Source: GCA-003244245 sp036378735 (GTDB taxonomy: Bacteria > Actinomycetota > Actinomycetes > Mycobacteriales > Pseudonocardiaceae). From it: a stretch of DNA of 8,368 nt. The translations under genes were made by a program, and so were the position numbers. The notes beneath the pieces are model-generated. The model did not search any database, was not told where the DNA came from, and saw only the letters and a list, made by a program, of their open reading frames with translations. Positions 5,591-8,368 of the stretch are shown here, piece after piece (position 1 is the stretch's first letter; every line of letters begins with the position of its first letter). The stretch spans positions 1 to 8,368 of the forward strand of contig DASUVX010000084.1 in assembly GCA_036378735.1 (NCBI GenBank), in the 5' to 3' direction.

Positions 5591-6220
5591 TTATGCTGCC
5601 CCGCCGCAACGCCGCTCGACCGCCGCCCGGGGCCGCCGGCAGACATAGGTCACCGCCGGAGGCAGGTTCCACCAGACCGTGCGCGTGGTGAGCACCTCGT
5701 CGAAAACCTCGCCGAGCAACGTGCGGAACTGCCGTGCCCGGGTCATCGACAGAGCGTGCACGTACGCGAAGGTCGTGAAGCGACCCCCAGACGCCAGGGA
5801 GCGTGCCGTCGCGTTGACAATCGCTCGTTGCGCGTCCGGGTCGATCAGCGACCAGGGCAGCGCGCTGATCACCACGTCCACCGCCGGCATGTGGTGCGTG
5901 GCGAACAACCGTTCCAGTTCAACAGCGTCGCCGGCCAGCACCTCGACGCTTGGGTGCTCGGCGCGCAGGTAGTCAGCCAGTACCGGGTCGATCTCGACGG
6001 CCACCTGGCGCCCACGGCCCCCGAGCCGACACTCGATTGCGGTCGTGACCGACCCGGTGCCGGACCCGAGCTCGACCACCACCGGTTCACCGGCGCGGGG
6101 TACCACGGCCGCCAGGCGAGCCGCGAGCTGGGAAGAGCTTGGCACCACTGCGCCTACCGTAGCCGGGCTGCGCACCACGGCAGCGAGGAACGCGACAACG
6201 TGTCGCGACGACAGCGGCAT
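5591..6220 (-). CDS. Class I SAM-dependent methyltransferase, phospholipid N-methyltransferase (PmtA)-like
   Basis: A 209-residue soluble SAM methyltransferase. The N terminus F-L-A-A-V-V-R-S-P-A-T-V-G-A-V-V-P-S-S (11-29) is the hallmark of bacterial PmtA-like proteins, which methylate phosphatidylethanolamine at the membrane surface and resemble rRNA adenine dimethylases. Motif I is V-V-V-E-L-G-S-G-T-G (47-56), the acidic ribose ligand is E76 in V-A-V-E-I-D, D98 is in G-D-A, and motif IV is V-I-S-A-L-P-W (117-123). A W-W-N-L-P-P-A-V-T-Y-V strand closes the fold, followed by a short Arg/Ala tail. There is no membrane span. Many actinobacterial members have unproved substrates, so phospholipid specificity is a family-level guess. 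The ATG at 6220 has only a weak AGGAT/GGCAGG purine run upstream. It diverges from the PAC2 gene with just 32 bp between the chosen starts, and it may be co-transcribed with DUF4192. Confidence 0.82.
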   Translation of the reverse strand: MPLSSRHVVAFLAAVVRSPATVGAVVPSSSQLAARLAAVVPRAGEPVVVELGSGTGSVTTAIECRLGGRGRQVAVEIDPVLADYLRAEHPSVEVLAGDAVELERLFATHHMPAVDVVISALPWSLIDPDAQRAIVNATARSLASGGRFTTFAYVHALSMTRARQFRTLLGEVFDEVLTTRTVWWNLPPAVTYVCRRPRAAVERRCGGAA

Positions 6221-6252
6221 GCTGCCAGATCCTGCCGCCGGGACGCCGCGTT

Positions 6253-7215
6253 GTGAAATCGATCTCCTACCGCGAGGGGATGATTGAGCTGGCGCAACGC
6301 GTTGTCTCTGTTATGGATACCGAGCTGTATCGCGTCGAGGAGCGGCCGAGCCGGGTGGGCATGGTGCTGGTGCATGCCCTGACCGGATTCGTCGATGCAG
6401 GCCAGGCTGGGCACTTGGCAGTGGCCCATCTGTTGGAGAATCTGGAGCATCGATTGGTGGCGACCTTCGACATCGATCAGCTGCTGGATTATCGCTCCCG
6501 CCGCCCAATGATGATTTTCGATGAAGACCGGTGGGCGGGTTATGAGCAGCCCGAGTTGGTGCTCTATGAGGTCGAAGACTGCGCGGGTACCAGATTCCTG
6601 CTGCTGACCGGCCCGGAGCCGGATTTGCAGTGGGAGCGTTTCGCGGATGCTATCCGGGAGCTGGTGGACGACTTCGGTGTGTCGCTGACGGTGGGTTTGG
6701 GCGCGGCGCCGATGGCGGTCCCGCACACCCGCCCGGTGATGGTGACTGCACATGCGACCCGGCGCGAGCTGATCTCCGGCTATCAGCGGTGGTTCAACAC
6801 GGTGCAGATCCCCGGTCACGCCGGGGCGCTGGTGGAGCTTCGGTTGGGCGAAGTCGGGCACGATGCGATGGGCTTCGTCGTGCATGTGCCGCACTACCTG
6901 GCACGTATGGAGTACCCCGAATCGGCCCGTGGCCTGCTCGAACACCTGGCCCGCAGCAGCGGGCTGGAGCTCCCTGTAGACGCGCTGCTCCCCGCCGCAC
7001 AGCGGGTGCTGGACGAGGTCAACGAACGGCTGGCCCGGTCCCCGCAGAGCATGAAGGTGGTGACCAACCTGGAGGAGCAGTTCGACGCCGTCATGAACGA
7101 CTCGCAGCGACGGTCCCTGCTGCCTGCCGATGCCGGGTCGCTGCCCACCGGTGATGAGATCGCCGCAGAACTCGAGCAGTTCCTCGCCGAGCAGGACAGC
7201 CCAGGCGAGAACTGA
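6253..7215 (+). CDS. PAC2-family protein (Rv2714-like)
   Basis: A 320-residue cytoplasmic protein of the PAC2 (proteasome-assembly-chaperone-like) superfamily, of the actinobacterial kind represented by M. tuberculosis Rv2714. The structure of Rv2714 is known, but I know no firmly assigned function. The signature is V-L-V-H-A-L-T-G-F-V-D-A-G-Q-A-G (38-53), then L-V-A-T-F-D-I-D-Q-L-L-D-Y-R-S-R-R-P (about 68-85), F-L-L-L-T-G-P-E-P-D (about 114-123), V-G-L-G-A-A-P-M-A-V-P-H-T-R-P (about 147-161) and a V-H-V-P-H-Y-L-A block. The C-terminal 70 residues are helical and acidic. The GTG at 6253 gives the longest form; ATG 6280 or ATG 6313 are possible, and none has a spaced Shine-Dalgarno (GAGGGG abuts the ATG at 6280). 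In mycobacteria the Rv2714 gene is also near ideR, so position supports the assignment. It converges on the protease gene. Confidence 0.85.
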   Translation: MKSISYREGMIELAQRVVSVMDTELYRVEERPSRVGMVLVHALTGFVDAGQAGHLAVAHLLENLEHRLVATFDIDQLLDYRSRRPMMIFDEDRWAGYEQPELVLYEVEDCAGTRFLLLTGPEPDLQWERFADAIRELVDDFGVSLTVGLGAAPMAVPHTRPVMVTAHATRRELISGYQRWFNTVQIPGHAGALVELRLGEVGHDAMGFVVHVPHYLARMEYPESARGLLEHLARSSGLELPVDALLPAAQRVLDEVNERLARSPQSMKVVTNLEEQFDAVMNDSQRRSLLPADAGSLPTGDEIAAELEQFLAEQDSPGEN

Positions 7216-7244
7216 CGCCGCGCGGGGCCGCCCCCCCCCGTCAG
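7212..7244. terminator. Inverted repeat enclosing the PAC2 / protease convergent stops
   Basis: CTGACG at 7212-7217 and CGTCAG at 7239-7244 are exact reverse complements. They contain the PAC2 TGA (7213-7215) and, on the other strand, the protease TGA (7241-7243). Inside, GGGG at 7224-7227 can pair with part of a nine-C run (7231-7239), giving a GC-rich two-part stem on both strands. It plausibly serves as a bidirectional 3'-end structure, but there is no T-run, so Rho-independent termination is unproved. Confidence 0.5.
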
Positions 7245-8305
7245 CTGCCGGGGAGCTGGCCGAGGGTCACCGTGACGGATCGGGTACCGCCTTGCGGACT
7301 GATCAATGTCACGGGAACGCGCTGTCCCGGATCGAGGTTGGCCAGCACCTGGGCCAGTTCGGCACTCTGCTGCACTGGCGTGTTGTTGACCGCAGTGATC
7401 ACTTCGCCTGGCTGCACGCCAGCCGCCGCGGCCGGGCCGTCAGGCATGACCCCTACCACTCCTATACCCGCGGGCCGGCCGTCTGGACTGACCACGGTGA
7501 CCACTCGCACGCCCAATTGGGCGCGGTGAGTGTTGACTACGTGACCGTCGTGGGCGATGAGCTGCCCGGCGATGTCGGTGACGAGGTGGCTGGGAATCGC
7601 GAAGCCGATGCCCGGTGCGGCACCGCCAAGACCCTCAGCTTGTGGCTCCAGCGCGGCCAGGGTAGGGATGCCGATGACGTCGCCGGCCAGGTCGACCAGC
7701 GCGCCACCGCTGTTACCCGGGTTGACCGCTGCACTGGTCTGGATGATCTCGGGCAGGGTTGCGCCCGGTCCGCTCCCGGCAGGCTCGGTGACAGTCCGGC
7801 CGGTGGCCGAGATGATGCCGTTGGTGACGCTCCCGGTCAGCCCCAGCGGGTTGCCCATGGCCATCACGATCTGGCCGACCTGCAGCTTGGTGGAGTCGCC
7901 GAAATGCGCCGGGTGAAGCGAGGGCGGTGGCTGATCGAGCTTGATGACCGCGAGGTCATCCGGCGGGTAGGCACCGACAAGGGTGGCCGGCATCGTTTTA
8001 GGGCTGTCCGCCAACCGCACCTGGAACTTCGTCGCCTGACCGACGACGTGGGCGTTGGTGACGATGTCACCCTTGGTATCGAAGACGACACCGGAACCGA
8101 GGGATCGATCGGTGGTGATCTGCACGACGGAGGGCAACACCTTGGCCACCACGCTGATGTAAGCCTGCTCCAGGGCGGGCGCGTTCGCCGGCACCGGCGG
8201 TGGACTGGACGTGCTCTGCCCGGCGGTCGCGCCGGCTGCACATCCGGGCAGGCTGATCACCGCGGCAGTCAGCGCGATCGCCAGTGCGGAGCGGGTCGGC
8301 TTCAT
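7241..8305 (-). CDS. HtrA-like S1C serine protease with PDZ domain, predicted lipoprotein
   Basis: A 354-residue exported trypsin-fold protease of the HtrA/DegP class, expected to degrade or check misfolded envelope proteins. It starts M-K-P-T-R, followed by a hydrophobic stretch and the lipobox S-L-P-G-C with the lipidated Cys at 22. A Ser/Pro-rich linker (30-43) precedes the protease domain. The catalytic triad is complete: H86 in T-N-A-H-V-V, D117 in D-L-A-V-I-K, and S199 in N-P-G-N-S-G-G-A-L. M-G-N-P-L-G-L and G-I-G-F-A-I-P are further S1C landmarks. A single PDZ domain covers about 263-350, with G-P-A-A-A-A-G-V-Q-P-G-E-V-I as its core. The ATG at 8305 has GGGAG (8312-8316) 6 bases upstream. 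Lipid anchoring is notable because many actinobacterial HtrA-like proteins have a cytoplasmic N region and a membrane helix instead. Substrates are unknown. Confidence 0.92.
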   Translation of the reverse strand: MKPTRSALAIALTAAVISLPGCAAGATAGQSTSSPPPVPANAPALEQAYISVVAKVLPSVVQITTDRSLGSGVVFDTKGDIVTNAHVVGQATKFQVRLADSPKTMPATLVGAYPPDDLAVIKLDQPPPSLHPAHFGDSTKLQVGQIVMAMGNPLGLTGSVTNGIISATGRTVTEPAGSGPGATLPEIIQTSAAVNPGNSGGALVDLAGDVIGIPTLAALEPQAEGLGGAAPGIGFAIPSHLVTDIAGQLIAHDGHVVNTHRAQLGVRVVTVVSPDGRPAGIGVVGVMPDGPAAAAGVQPGEVITAVNNTPVQQSAELAQVLANLDPGQRVPVTLISPQGGTRSVTVTLGQLPGS

Positions 8306-8368
8306 CGTCGGCTCCCGGCAACTGATCGGGTCCGGCCGGCCCGGACCGCGGGGTCGTCGTTCATGGCG
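8302..8368 (-). CDS. Possible 3' end of an upstream gene, cut by the window edge
   Basis: On the minus strand, one frame stays open from the window edge to a TGA at 8302-8304, overlapping the protease start as ATGA (8302-8305). The visible tail after an in-frame ATG at 8364 is M-N-D-D-P-A-V-R-A-G-R-T-R-S-V-A-G-S-R-R. A 4-base ATGA overlap is a common operon junction, so this may be the C terminus of an upstream gene translationally coupled to the protease. It could instead be a 20-residue leader peptide, or nothing. Too little is visible to name a product. Confidence 0.35.
   Translation of the reverse strand, partial: AMNDDPAVRAGRTRSVAGSRR

Noticed and set aside
5458..5646. 62-residue minus-strand frame between the methyltransferase and DUF4192 genes
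   Set aside because: It starts inside the methyltransferase gene in another frame, has no ribosome site and no recognisable content.
6154..6945. Open frame antisense to the PAC2 gene (263 residues)
   Set aside because: It is a mirror frame with His/Gln/Arg-rich, domain-free translation; the PAC2 signature is on the plus strand.
1..8368. Mobile element, CRISPR array, tRNA/rRNA, prophage or defence system
   Set aside because: I saw no transposase, integrase, spaced repeat array, tRNA-like cloverleaf or toxin-antitoxin pair. The genes are chromosomal housekeeping or conserved-unknown types with short gaps.

Overview
The window is ordinary-looking high-GC actinobacterial chromosome. It carries eight complete genes with short gaps, plus a possible fragment of a ninth at the right edge. 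The iron regulator IdeR, a GalE epimerase, a DUF4192 protein and an Rv2714-like PAC2 protein lie close together. That gene set points to the mycolic-acid or Pseudonocardiales branch of the Actinobacteria. The placement is inferred from gene content and codon use; there is no rRNA or other marker to fix it.

Layout from left to right. (1) A small SnoaL/DUF4440-like lipoprotein on the plus strand (30-551). It meets, tail to tail, (2) an AcuC-type class I histone-deacetylase-family enzyme on the minus strand (559-1731), with (3) a two-domain rhodanese-type sulfurtransferase upstream of it on the same strand (1780-2637). A perfect 9-bp inverted repeat lies between these two. (4) ideR (2714-3409) diverges from the sulfurtransferase gene and is followed almost without a gap by (5) galE (3439-4404, possibly starting at 3406). 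These converge on (6) a DUF4192 gene on the minus strand (4415-5461), preceded on the same strand by (7) a phospholipid-methyltransferase-like SAM enzyme (5591-6220). Gene 7 diverges from (8) a PAC2-family gene on the plus strand (6253-7215). The PAC2 gene converges on (9) a lipoprotein HtrA-like S1C serine protease with a PDZ domain (7241-8305). The ATG of the protease gene overlaps the stop of an open frame that runs off the right edge.

How the genes may work together. IdeR would sense Fe(II) and control iron uptake and storage. GalE would supply UDP-galactose for cell-wall galactan. AcuC would probably deacetylate acetyl-lysine proteins, with acetyl-CoA synthetase the classic target. The sulfurtransferase would move sulfane sulfur. 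The methyltransferase and the protease are envelope-related. I see no single pathway joining them, and no mobile element, CRISPR array, phage gene, RNA gene or defence system. The most interesting non-coding signals are the 9-bp repeat in front of acuC, two convergent junctions where both stop codons lie in the arms of one inverted repeat, and a cluster of repeats in the 129-bp gap upstream of the DUF4192 gene. No stretch over 300 bases lacks a gene.
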